From assembly GCA_048013815.1 (NCBI GenBank), contig CM106586.1, forward strand, positions 14,508,001-14,572,000: a stretch of 64,000 nucleotides of DNA. The letters run 5' to 3'. The notes beneath the pieces were generated by a model. It was not told the DNA's origin and searched no databases. It saw only the letters and a list, made by a program, of their open reading frames with translations. The stretch is from Setoptus koraiensis (lineage: Eukaryota; Arthropoda). Position numbers and translations under genes: made by a program. How positions within the stretch are numbered: the first letter of the stretch is position 1; each line of letters opens with the position of its first letter. This document shows positions 35,052-45,159 of this stretch, in pieces.

Positions 35052-36137
35052 CTAACTATTCTTACTGACTAACTTGCTCGTATCTTTGTTATCCATTTGC
35101 TTATATTGCTTGTCGTACGTTACAACATTATTGTCTTTGTCACCCACTGAATAGTTGTTGTTGTTGTTGTCGGTATGATTGCGTATGAATCTCTCAACAC
35201 TGCTGAGAGCTTTATCAAATTGGGCCAGATCTCCGATCAATTGTTGAACAAAATCTTGATTGCTCGACATGGTTTTGTACATATCCAAAAGACTTCGACC
35301 GAAATGGGCCCCGTCGCTTCCATGGTCTGAACTGACATCACGCTTCTTTCTACCAGTTGATAACGTGTATGAGCCAGAAGTAAGCATGGACACAAAACAA
35401 GCTGCAATCAATGGCAGAATGATTATACCGGCACCAACAACAATGACAGCGGGAACAACAAGCCAAAACCAATCAGATTTGGCTGTTGCCCCATGATCAT
35501 ACTCCCAATTGTGCATATCATGACCTCTGGCCAGTCTTATCAAGCTTGACGCCATTGAACCAAGAGATGACAATTTATCATCGCCAGAGTTGACTGAATG
35601 ATTTCCAGACTGGTGACCCTTATTGGTAGATTTAACCTGTTGCTGGTTGCTTGACGTCATACTGGACAAACTCTTAACTAAGCCACTGGCCAGACTTTTG
35701 AAATCTAGCCTATCTAAGGAACCGAGTACTTGATTGATTGCCGATGATGTTGATGATGATTTTTGTGAACGTGATTTCTTTGTTGGTTTAGCTGTCGATA
35801 CAATTTTTTCATCATTCACTCGTATTTGCTCACCATGATGGAAGGTCTTTTCTTCATTGCTAGATATAGACGAAGATTTGCTGTTGCTGTTGTTTTGTTG
35901 ATTTTCTGGCAATATAGTAAGATCTTCTTGCTTGTTGCTTGATTCTTGCTGATTGGCATGGTGCAAAATTGTATCAATTGATGATGTCGGTGCTGATGAC
36001 GCATGCATGGACGATGATGAAAAATCAAGGGAGTTTATATTTTCTAATTGTGATGCTTGGTGGCTATTGGCTAGAGTCAATCTAATTAGTATTAAATTGA
36101 CAGCCAGAATGGTTAAGCTTGATTTAAGTAAAGCCAT
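35052..36137 (-). CDS. Signal-peptide, single-TM protein with furin-like site
   Basis: Intronless, 361 residues. Residues 1-23 form a signal peptide (MALLKSSLTILAVNLILIRL...). Residues about 25-215 are Ser/Gln/Asn-rich, low complexity. Residues about 224-252 form a membrane helix (FWLVVPAVIVVGAGIIILPLIAACFV) followed by Ser/Thr and a multibasic GRKKRD site. A helical region with DMYKTMSSNQDFVQQLIGDLAQFDKAL follows, then an Asn-rich, Lys-rich tail. The layout is seen in uncharacterised arthropod secreted or membrane proteins; I assign no family. A TATA box at 36252-36259 lies about 115 bp upstream. Confidence 0.7.
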   Translation of the reverse strand: MALLKSSLTILAVNLILIRLTLANSHQASQLENINSLDFSSSSMHASSAPTSSIDTILHHANQQESSNKQEDLTILPENQQNNSNSKSSSISSNEEKTFHHGEQIRVNDEKIVSTAKPTKKSRSQKSSSTSSAINQVLGSLDRLDFKSLASGLVKSLSSMTSSNQQQVKSTNKGHQSGNHSVNSGDDKLSSLGSMASSLIRLARGHDMHNWEYDHGATAKSDWFWLVVPAVIVVGAGIIILPLIAACFVSMLTSGSYTLSTGRKKRDVSSDHGSDGAHFGRSLLDMYKTMSSNQDFVQQLIGDLAQFDKALSSVERFIRNHTDNNNNNYSVGDKDNNVVTYDKQYKQMDNKDTSKLVSKNS

Positions 36138-36251
36138 CTCTACTGTGGTTTCTACTGTATATATGAATACTAACTAACAATATTCACGATTACAACAGAG
36201 ACCAATTTGTTCCTCAAGAAAAATGAGATCACTTCATACTGATGCGAGTGC

Positions 36252-36259
36252 CTTTTATA
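36252..36259 (-). promoter_or_regulatory. TATA box of the single-TM protein gene
   Basis: TATAAAAG on the minus strand, about 115 bp 5' of the ATG at 36137; a 5' UTR of roughly 85 nt follows. Confidence 0.55.
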
Positions 36260-37604
36260 CTCGAACATTTGCATATTTGTTGTAAACCTCATGAGTATAA
36301 TATTGCAAAAACATACTCTCGCATATATTGTTGCAGTATTATGATAGTGGACATTGACTTGATGAAAAGAAAGGTTTCTCTCCTATTCATTGTAAATGAT
36401 AGATATAATAGTGATTCTAATGGGCTAGACTCTTAGTCACTCTCGCTACTCAAATGAAAGTGTCACAACTTTATAAGCCATAGTAAACACAACAAAGAGC
36501 TTTCTTTTCTGCTAACAATCGGTGACATAAAGTTGGTGGCCGACATCTATTTTGCGACCTAAATAAGAATGAAGCCTCGCTTGAAATCCATTGTTGATCG
36601 TATCTCAAATGTAATGTCACATTATCAACCTCTTTAAAGAACGCAATTCGATATTTACTGGAGTCTTATTATCATTCCTCTCCAACTATATCTGGTGTAG
36701 ATAATATACATAAATAGAGAGATGCGATAATTTCTTGTGTAGATGTAGACAGACAAATATCATATTTCTTGGCGAGGTTTATCATGGGAAAGTGCAAGTG
36801 TGAAATGGTCGCTTTGTGCCATCTCTCCCATATTAATGGTCAATCTTGGTTTAAATTATTTGGCCATTTTCCTTTAGTGTTACAAGGATTAACACACTGA
36901 TCTTATAAGTTCACCTGTGATCGTAAGACCATAAAATGTTTTCAAACCAGTTAACAACTTGTTTGAACACATTTTCATACATCAGAATGACAACAACAAG
37001 TGATAATAAATATCGTCTATTCTTGGATTTAGATTCTTAGATGTCAAAAGATTATTCATGTAAGACTGATCCTGCTGACGCGTACATTCTAATATATCTG
37101 GAATATTGCAACCGAATTTCTTTGTAAGACTAACTTTTCCACAGAGATTTTCCCTATCTAATCGAAAGTACTATGGGCTTGTGGAATTATAGAACAATTT
37201 TCTGTCGACCTCCTTACATTTGATAAGACTGAACACAACAGAGACCTTGGCACTCCTCATAATTATATTGAAATTCTTCTTCAGGGTACAGTGGACAGTA
37301 TCACTTGCACACTGGAGACTCATGGTACAGTACACAAAGAAAAAAATGAAATGGTTGTCATCTATTCGACTAAATCCGTATGGCTCATACTGAATCAGAT
37401 ATGAAGATTACTTGGTACAAGTTAGCGAGCTATGTTGATAGGACACAAATGTATATAATTAGGTTTGAGTTCAATGAAAATCTAAGTTTCAATAATTTTT
37501 AATTTAATTTATTCATCTACTCGGTTCTAATGACTAAGGCATTGGAGGAAAAATACCACCGATTGAGTCCTCATTATGTTGTCGTGCAATTAGGATCCAA
37601 CGCA
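36260..37604. other. Gene-free stretch
   Basis: AT-rich, no gene recognised. It contains the 3' flank of DENND1; a reverse-strand AATAAA lies near 37505. Confidence 0.5.
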
Positions 37605-39221
37605 TCAGTCCAGCCGATGGTAAAGAAACGAGGCCTTCTCATTTCCAGTTTCGTTGAGTTTAGTTCTTAGACCTCTATATGTTCGCTTACTTCTATCTTT
37701 AACATTTTTGTAGGCAAGTCTCATTACAGGATTGATGCTTCGTAAAAACAATCCACCCTTTCCTTTCATGGTATTCAACCAATCTTGATATTGGTTTTTC
37801 AAATGTTTTGCTGACCTTTCCTCGTACAAATTAACTTCATACTCAAATTCGTCGTTAAATCCCTCACCTGCATTGAGCATGTCTAATCTACCCTCAACGA
37901 ATTGTCGAAAAATTTGCAGATGTAACATCTTCTGAAGATAAGGCTGCACAGGTGCTGGTCTTGTTTTAACAAATGTATCATAGTTGAAAGTTATCTTGTC
38001 GCCGTTGTTGAATTGGAGTGCCTCCCTATAGCCACCAATGAGCATTACAACAGCTTTTAGGAAGGCCCTTGCCAAACAGTCACCAATAATAATGGGACCT
38101 TTAAGATTTCGTTTCAGACAATTAACGATCTCCATGGGCATTGTTTGCAAATCATCATAGGGTGTTTCTATGACATTTTCGTCTGCTCTTAAAATTACAA
38201 CTTCTACAATATCTTTGGGGTTGATTTCTTTCATTATACAATCGGGAACTCCAATGAGAAATGGCATAGGCGCCGTGACATAACCAACCAAATGTGATGG
38301 TAATATTGGAATATAGATGTGTTGCCAATTCATTGGATAAATAAGGGTATTAGCGGCTTGGACACATGATGACAATCGATCTAGTCTCTTTGATGTGACT
38401 ATTATCCTCCTCTCATTTAGTATGCTGGCAAAAATAGTTATCATATTGTTCACATCTATGGCACTGAAATACTCGGCAAGATTTCTCTAGTTAGATTTGC
38501 AAAAGAAGCAGAGGGCGCGGAAATTTCGACCTTTGTGTTATCAAATAATAACAATAATAAAATATTTGAAAAATGTGTAGACATAATACTTACGTCTTGC
38601 GGAATTGTTGGTATGATACAAGTATCAGGACAAAAGGCAACAAAGTCTTTCGTCTTGCCATCTGCAAAATATGAAACCGTAAAATTGGCCCCGGGGGTCG
38701 GCATCTCACTCATATGGAGACATCTTAGGAATTCTAAAAGACATGATTGCTATATTATATATTAGAGGGGATAAGATTGTCAGAAACAATTTATATATGG
38801 TTATAAATCGTTTTTCAACAGGTGTTAACCGTAGATATTGGTAAGCACTATATCGAACCTTGTTTGTATCTATGTGCAACTGAGCAATGTGATTGATGAT
38901 CTTGTAAAAAGTATCATGCCAAGGCAATTGACTTAGAAGTACGAGGCAAATATCTGAATTGGGTGTTAGTCTACAATAGCCAAATGTCCACTTGGAATCA
39001 CCATTAGTGAGAACAAAGGAGAAGTGAGTTACATTAGTGACTTCCATGTCGCAAGGATAGGCGAATTTTGGCACAGATTTCAAGACCTCTCCATCTTTGA
39101 ATTCCTTTGGGTATCTTCTTTTGATAAATGGTGGGTCTCCATTGATAGGTAAGCCAACCTCGCAATAACAATCATATATCTTTTGTGCGTCGCTCTTGTA
39201 CCGCGTCGATCGATTATTCAT
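37605..39221 (-). CDS. DENND1 (connecdenn) family Rab35 GEF, short form
   Basis: Three exons give about 464 residues: 39221-38849, 38733-38594 and 38486-37605. The exon 2/3 junction is firm (GAC|GTAAGT to CTAG|AGA, restoring IPQD-RNLAEYF). The exon 1 donor at 38849 (A|GTGCTT) is weak and approximate. The order matches human DENND1A: FP/YPKEF.DGEVL near residue 40, HFSFVLT..DSKWTFGYCRL, LPWHDTFYKI, EMPTPG, VNNM, NERRIIVTSKRLDRLS, MNWQHIYIPILPSHL, APMPFLIGV, ETPYDDLQ, ARAFLKA and LDMLNAGEGF. DENND1 proteins activate Rab35 at clathrin-coated membranes. The protein ends just past the DENN domain, without the long Pro-rich clathrin/AP-2-binding tail of vertebrate DENND1A, so it may be truncated here or extended by an exon I missed. 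Confidence 0.9.
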
Positions 39222-40096
39222 AATCCAATCGGAAATAAAATTTCTTTTTCTTCTAATTTAAATCAATAGTAATAATTACATTAGAGCTGATATTGTGATA
39301 ATTCATTTATAAATTTGTATTAATTATATATGCAACATTAAATAATAAATAAAGTATAATAATAAAAATAATTGATACAAGTAAGGCGTAGCAATCGAGA
39401 TGTACAACAATAAAAAAACAACAACAACAAACGCACATGCATTACACAGCAATTATAAAATCATCGTAGACTGCGAATCGCAGTTGGAGGGTTCATCAAG
39501 CAGCTGATCGGAAAAAAAAAACAGGATGTGATCCAATGTCACAGATCATTTTCTTGGACCTAATTCACAACTGTCAGATCAATTTCGACTGACAACCCTC
39601 GAACGTGTTTTTCTTTTTATATTGTTCTTTCAGTTTTACGTCAATCTCTCGACTGATGAGAGAAAGTGATATATTTTAGTGTACCAGAAATAATCAGTGA
39701 AACTACTAACAAATTTGATGGCTTACACAATCAATAGCTACAACTTCTGCCAGTCGAACTGATGCAAGAAATTAGTGAAGAGAAATTAATTAAAGAGTTT
39801 AATTTTTAATCGATCAGCGAAGAGTTAGATTTGATAGATTTGCTTAATTTAGTTGTTTGTCAAATGACGTCATGATGGCGATCTTTAAAGTGTAATAGGG
39901 ATGGCCCACATCCTTGATTGTTGCTTGTCACAATTATCTGGGCCCAGTGTGGGTGTAGTTGTTGTTGCATTGTTGCGAAGGGCAATATAATCTTGTTGAC
40001 ATGTTGAATGTGCATCTGATTTGCTTGTGTGGTTGAAAAGTTCAACATTACTGTATGTGGAGCTCTCATTGAATTGAAATCAGATAGTTGAAGAGA
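39222..40096. other. Intergenic stretch
   Basis: AT-rich upstream flank of DENND1 and downstream flank of the membrane-protein gene. No further gene seen. Confidence 0.5.
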
Positions 40097-40857
40097 TCAG
40101 TTGAGTATGTTGGGTCCAACTAAACTACCATGAGAATAGACAGCATTGTCATAATTAGAGTCTGGTAGTATCATCCCGGTGTTACCTGGCTTGGTTAGCT
40201 GGTCGCTGGTGGGATCCATGACTTCGGCATGGGTGTGCATGTTGTATGGTGGCTTGTGCCGTCAAGTGATGGCCCTCATTGGTGAGATCTGCATAAACTG
40301 CAGTTGAAGTACACGTCTAATTGGTTCTTGATGAAGGTACCTCGTCATCGTTTGGTATTCTACCAATGGTGTTGCCTATAATAGAATTAGGTTGAGCCCA
40401 GTATTTGCTAGGAATTGATGTCTTCTTATGAGGAACATCTGTTATTATTGGTGAGGCTAGATTCTTCTCTCTTTTCATACTCATCAAACAAGGGTCTGTT
40501 GGGTGATGGGACAAACGTGATGACTCTTGGCTAGATGATGATGATTTATTACTTGATGATGAAGTGTTTGTATTCGATTCGAATATTGTAACACGAATGT
40601 TTGAGGCAACAATTTTGCCCCGTCTAGTACGCACTAAATAATATAGACACCAAAGAGATCAAAACGGTGACGATCACTGAAAATCCTGCCCTTGAGTAAA
40701 TGGCTTGAGTTTGTCTGGCCTCGGTGGCATCCTCATTAAATATATGACAAAAATGACATTCTAAATCCATAGATTGTTTAACAGCTTCAGATTCGATTGA
40801 CATGTCACGATTGGGAAATAATGATGCTTGTATCGTTGGAGGTAATGGTGGTGGCAT
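40097..40857 (-). CDS. Single-pass membrane protein with low-complexity tail (structure uncertain)
   Basis: A Pro-rich head (40857 down; the frame stays open about 45 codons further 5' with PPPDDILFMPPP), ECHFCH Cys pairs, then a hydrophobic helix (AGFSVIVTVLISLVSILF). The frame then shifts by one nucleotide near 40634 into VRTRRGKIVASNIR..., a positive-inside sequence. This could be a sequencing or assembly indel, a very short intron, or real frameshifting. The tail (Ser-rich, then IPNDDE) ends at a donor (GAG|GTACCT, 40341) and joins by an 88-bp intron to an exon at 40252-40097 encoding PPYNMHTHAEV...NYDNAVYSH, which ends the protein. Tyr motifs in the tail suggest a signalling or trafficking role, but I recognise no family. 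Start and 5' exons are not settled. Confidence 0.5.
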
Positions 40858-41924
40858 AAATAGTATATCGTCCGGTGGGGGCTTCAGAATATTGTTATCT
40901 AACCAAATAGATCTCTCTTTGCATTACACTCCCTTTATGTAGAAATCAAGTCTAACTTGTATTAAAGGCTTATAGGCGATGGAGCCGATACAGCGAGCCA
41001 ACAAGTTGCTATCCAAAAGCTCACAATCGATTCAATCATAGGAGGCTGTGATTGAAGAAATCCGGTGAGAAAAAATCCGATCCGGAAGGCAGGCGAAAAC
41101 TCATTGGATTGGAGCTGACAAGAGAGGTAGTGAATTGAGATATGAAATCGAAGAAAGCGACAATAGATCAGCGGATTACTTCAACCTTTTGAAAAACTAT
41201 CAAGTCTCACAAGGCTCCACCCTGAGTTGACAATTGTGAAACGAACAAACGGTTAAGCCAACGGTTCAAGACGACATTTCATCATGCTAAACAACGAAAA
41301 AGATCTATTTCAAACAGATCTGACAACATCGTCGGGCGGACTGTATTTAGCAATGACAATGGCCATTTAACTGGATCATTTGACAACTGCTGTTGTTGAT
41401 CATCGAATCACCAGCAGAAAGAGAGAGAGAGAGACAGAGAGAGAGCTAACTGAGCTGGACTGATTCTTCATTCAAACAATCCTACGATCTTTCCAAATAT
41501 ACATATATCAGATAAGAGAGACACTGAAGAGCAACACCCATTGCAAACTCAACCAAACGACAATCATGCGTTCTGGGGCTGAATATTGCGTGGGGCGATA
41601 CAAGGACTGGAAACGTGCTCGCGTCATGGAAAGCAGCCGAGCTATTGTTGAATGGTTTTCCGAAAATAGTATTCGTTAAACATTCCTGATTCGTTAACTA
41701 GCTTCGTGAAAAATCTACTTTTGAGCTGTTCGCGGATAAAATGCGAATACCGATCACCATAAATAGCTGTTGCAAATTCCTGTTTGCTGTAGATTTGGTC
41801 TAGTGAATGGAATTGTGAACCAGCAATTTAATTAATATAACAGATAGCAGAAACAAAGTGAATTTATTTTCCAAATCGTCCATATACAATTAGTAAAATT
41901 GGTTAAAGCTTGAAAAGCAAAGAG
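40858..41924. other. 5' flank region with (GA)n tract
   Basis: About 1 kb between divergent genes; a (GAGA)n tract lies at 41420-41445. No gene is supported. Confidence 0.5.
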
Positions 41925-42284
41925 ATGAGATATTCGTGTTTTGGTGTGTCGGTCATATTGGCCATGATCGTGATGGCCATTCTACACTTCGAACTCGGCG
42001 AATGTGATCTTTTGTCGAAACTACCAGGTAATAGGAATAAAAAAAAAGAACTAGAGAGATGTCATCACGAATGGAGGGAAATCACCAATAGATTCGGTGA
42101 ATATCTAACACACACCTCCATGAACAACATTGATTTTACTTATTTGGATAGCGCGAAAGAGGAACTGGCGGTGAAGAAACGCGAATGCGAAAGTTTAGAA
42201 TCGAAGCCAGCGAAGAAATTGGCAGCTTTGAAGGATAAGATGAGGATTAGAAAAAAAAATGAGGGCAAAAAGAATGTTGCCTGA
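41925..42284 (+). CDS. Small secreted helical protein, unknown family
   Basis: 119 residues from ATG 41925 (a second ATG, five codons upstream at 41910, is also possible). Residues 1-28 form a signal peptide with a long hydrophobic core (VSVILAMIVMAILHFELGEC). The mature part has three cysteines (C28, then ERCHHEW and RECESLE), is charged and helical, and ends in a Lys-rich tail (KDKMRIRKKNEGKKN). No family recognised. Likely a lineage-specific secreted protein. Confidence 0.6.
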   Translation: MRYSCFGVSVILAMIVMAILHFELGECDLLSKLPGNRNKKKELERCHHEWREITNRFGEYLTHTSMNNIDFTYLDSAKEELAVKKRECESLESKPAKKLAALKDKMRIRKKNEGKKNVA

Positions 42285-42565
42285 GATGAGTAAAACATCT
42301 ATTCAATTGTGATACTACACTTTGGCGTCGGATTTACAATTGAGTTAGTCTATTGGTGCTGATAAGATGACATCTATTTATTAGATGAGGTTAATAGATT
42401 GACCAAACCGTTAGGTTTAGTGTTATTTGGATTGGTTGTTGATGCTGGTATTCGTTGTTAATCTTTGGAAGATTCATTTTTCACGAGTAAACAAAAACAC
42501 TGTGTTTAGTTGATTTCATGAGTTGATTTGTCTGTGTTTGTTTGTAACTTCAATTATTATTATTG

Positions 42566-43042
42566 TCATTCAATCAATTGATTATTTTCATTAGCTCGCA
42601 CGCGGAGTTGCAGTTTTTCCTCTTGCTTTTTCCGCCGTATTCGTTCTGCCCTGATATGAGCCGAATATTTTCGTAACAAATGCAGACTGGCCTTATTTTT
42701 TCCTAGTTTAATTAGTGGCTCGTAGCACTTAAGTCCAGATTTATACAGAACTAAATATTTGATGCCACCACCCCGGCCTTGATGCCCGATAACAGCAACT
42801 ATGTCCGTAGTATCAGGTGATTCCATTGTCGGTAAGTCGGCGCTTGCCGATGGTGTTTTTTCTGGATGTTCTTGCCACCTTTTTGAATGGCATATCGCAC
42901 ATTTGACCTGTTCTCTCAATTGTATCTTGAAACAGTCGTAACAATAGGTGTGATTACAATTTAACGTAATGGTGTGGTTGTAGTTACAAGAACAAACTTC
43001 GCAGATGTATTCAGTCTTATATACTCTTAATGACTTATCCAT
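42566..43042 (-). CDS. Small RING finger protein with chromodomain-like tail
   Basis: 158 residues, intronless. Residues 14-51 form a C3HC4-type RING: C14-x2-C17, C29-x-H31, C34-x2-C37 and C48-x2-C51, with NCNHTYCYDC typical of E3 ligases. Residues about 81-125 read VAVIGHQGRGGGIKYLVLYKSGLKCYEPLIKL, matching the chromodomain pattern (I..H....G..YLVKWKG...WEP...L) with Tyr in place of two of the usual Trp residues. A basic helix follows (HIRAERIRRKKQEEKLQ). This suggests a chromatin-directed ubiquitin ligase, but the chromo assignment is by eye and the domain is short. Whether it binds methyl-lysine is unknown. Confidence 0.7.
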   Translation of the reverse strand: MDKSLRVYKTEYICEVCSCNYNHTITLNCNHTYCYDCFKIQLREQVKCAICHSKRWQEHPEKTPSASADLPTMESPDTTDIVAVIGHQGRGGGIKYLVLYKSGLKCYEPLIKLGKNKASLHLLRKYSAHIRAERIRRKKQEEKLQLRVRANENNQLIE

Positions 43043-44532
43043 GCTGCTGTCAGAATTAATTGATTTCTATCTTGCCTACGGTGATAAAGGGTTGTGCTTT
43101 GGTTGAAATGAGGATGTTTCCAAACGTCACTTTGTCGGTCTGGAAATACTTGCTACTATCGGATGAACATTGACCTATCAGATGTCTCGTCTGATATTGG
43201 TGGTGCCGGTTGTGGCTATATTAAAAATCACAACAACATACTTGTCAGTTTTTACGAGGCTATCATAATAATATACATAATTTATGATGCCTTAATTATA
43301 GCATTAAACTAATAGTTAAAAAATAATAAAAATAGTAATTATTATTAGACACAGAGTAAGGATGAATATATATTATTATTTGGGTGGACAACACCGGGTA
43401 CACCTGTTTTGTATTGTCAATTTTTCACATTATAATGCCGTCTTGTATCATATGTTTCGAAGCATCAAGAGGGCGCCACAGGCGCTATCTCAATTGTCTC
43501 CCTGCTCATCAACTATTGGCGGTCTGACATCCGAATGGCCAAGACAAAGGCCATTTGGAGAGTGTCATCCTCGGAAAAGTTAGCATGAGGCCATTCTATT
43601 GAAAACGGATGCTACATTCTCCATAGTTTGTAGTGATATGTACATGTAGATACCAGGCGAACTCTCCTCTTATTTCGGAAAAGTTTTCTGCCAAAACAAA
43701 ATCGGCACTCACTATGCTGGACACTGTTTTTTTTTTGTTGTTTGTCGGCTACTTGCCGGTTTGCAATAGATTTTCTAATTGAATTGAATTTATTTTTCTG
43801 ACCGGAACAGTTATTGGAAGTGTTGATTACGACGACATAATCAAAACGATGACATGATCAAAACAAGTTATGAGGATGGAAAAGAGAACAAATGTGACGA
43901 TTTAACGTTTTGTACGAGACACTGTCCAAAAACCGAGGTGATCAGCTTAGACAAGTGATAACTGAGTTATACCTGATAGAAAGGAATGTAGATGACCTAT
44001 CAATTTCTAAATTAATTAATTCGGACAATCTGATCGCACATAGGCCTTTCTATGTCATAAAACTAAAAAAAAATCAGATTACTGTTGTCTATGATTACAT
44101 TGCAACCACTGTATCTATTTGTAGTTTTAATGATTTTGGAATCTTTTCACTACCACTTCTCAACATTTACTATTTGTACATCATTACCTCACTATGTGCA
44201 ATTCAAATAAATTATCGTGTTGATTGGCGAGATCTTTTTGCAAGACGTCTTGCCTAGTCTTTCTACTTATATCTGATCCTATTGAGACTGATAGCACTCA
44301 ACGGATATAAAAACTAATATTTCATGTTGCCATCATTAAAACCCGGAAAACATCTACAAAAAGTTAGATTTGGGATGTGGTCGCAAATGAATGGGCGAAT
44401 GGAGGAGGTGACGGAGAAGAGGTTATCTATAGTCGAACATTATCCACTCAATGTAGGACTAGCTGGTGATTTCAATTGGGATTCCATGAAAAACTAGAAA
44501 TTTGTTTTATCATTTTTGCATAGCAAACATAT
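43043..44532. other. Intergenic stretch
   Basis: 1.5 kb with no supported gene. An isolated 115-codon plus-strand frame at 43910-44257 is AT-rich and has no recognisable motif, so it is not called. Confidence 0.5.
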
Positions 44533-44766
44533 AAAACTTGGTATTCCCTCAGTCAAGGGACTGAGGCAGGGAGATCGTAGGTCGGGAAGGTTCTATTGAT
44601 TTTCCACTCCCCTGTTCTCCCTCACTTTCGCAAATATCCAGAAAACTAAAGCAAAAGGAAAATTTCAGCTGACGAGAAAAAGAGTGTGACCGATATCGTG
44701 ACAAATATCGTGACATTTCTCGTTATTAAAGTTTAAAAGATCTACGTACGTAACCTCCCTACGATC
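44533..44766 (+). mobile_element. MITE-like repeat, copy 2 (reference orientation)
   Basis: Closely matches copy 1 at 31604-31861 in reverse orientation. It begins with a hairpin (CCCTCAGTC-AA-GGGACTGAGG), then GATCGTAGGTCGGGAAGG, and ends in CCTCCCTACGATC, which is an imperfect inverted copy of that segment. It carries two GTGACAAATATC-type units. Confidence 0.8.
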
Positions 44767-44915
44767 CAATATAGCTGATGCTTCATCGTGGCCGAGCGCA
44801 AAATTTATTACCCATTCGCAAATTAAGCAAGATTGGATACAATAAATGAATAAATAGCTTTGAGTGTTGGCCTATCTTGGGACGGGTCTTCATTTTCATC
44901 AGATTTTTTTTAACG

Positions 44916-45120
44916 TTACGGAAGCAGGGAGACCGAGGGTCGGAGAGGTTGGCTCCCGTTTATCACTTGTTCTCCTTCTATCTCCCAACTCTCCCGAAAA
45001 ATAAAGAAAAAACTCAGCTGATAAGGAGAAGTGTCAAAAGTGTGACGTCAAAACGTGACCGATAGCGTGACAGCTCTCCGTAAAAGCTCAAATATCTACG
45101 ACCGCTACCTCCTCACGATC
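44916..45120 (+). mobile_element. MITE-like repeat, copy 3 (diverged), beside the GMPPA start
   Basis: A diverged copy in the same orientation as copy 2, about 150 bp downstream of it. Shared blocks include AGGGAGACCGAGGGTCGGAGAGG at one end, CTCAGCTGATAAGGAGAA, CGTGACCGATAGCGTGACA, and CCTCCTCACGATC at the other end. It holds a TGACGTCA palindrome (CRE/ATF-like). It ends about 40 bp before the GMPPA ATG, so it probably lies in the promoter or 5' UTR. Its exact left boundary is uncertain. Confidence 0.7.
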
Positions 45121-45159
45121 TAATGATTCGAAATCGTTCAGATTGTTCCACTATTCAAG

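Noticed and set aside
43910-44257. 115-codon plus-strand frame with a hydrophobic stretch
   Set aside because: AT-rich, no recognised motif, no signal peptide at its start and no splice partner.
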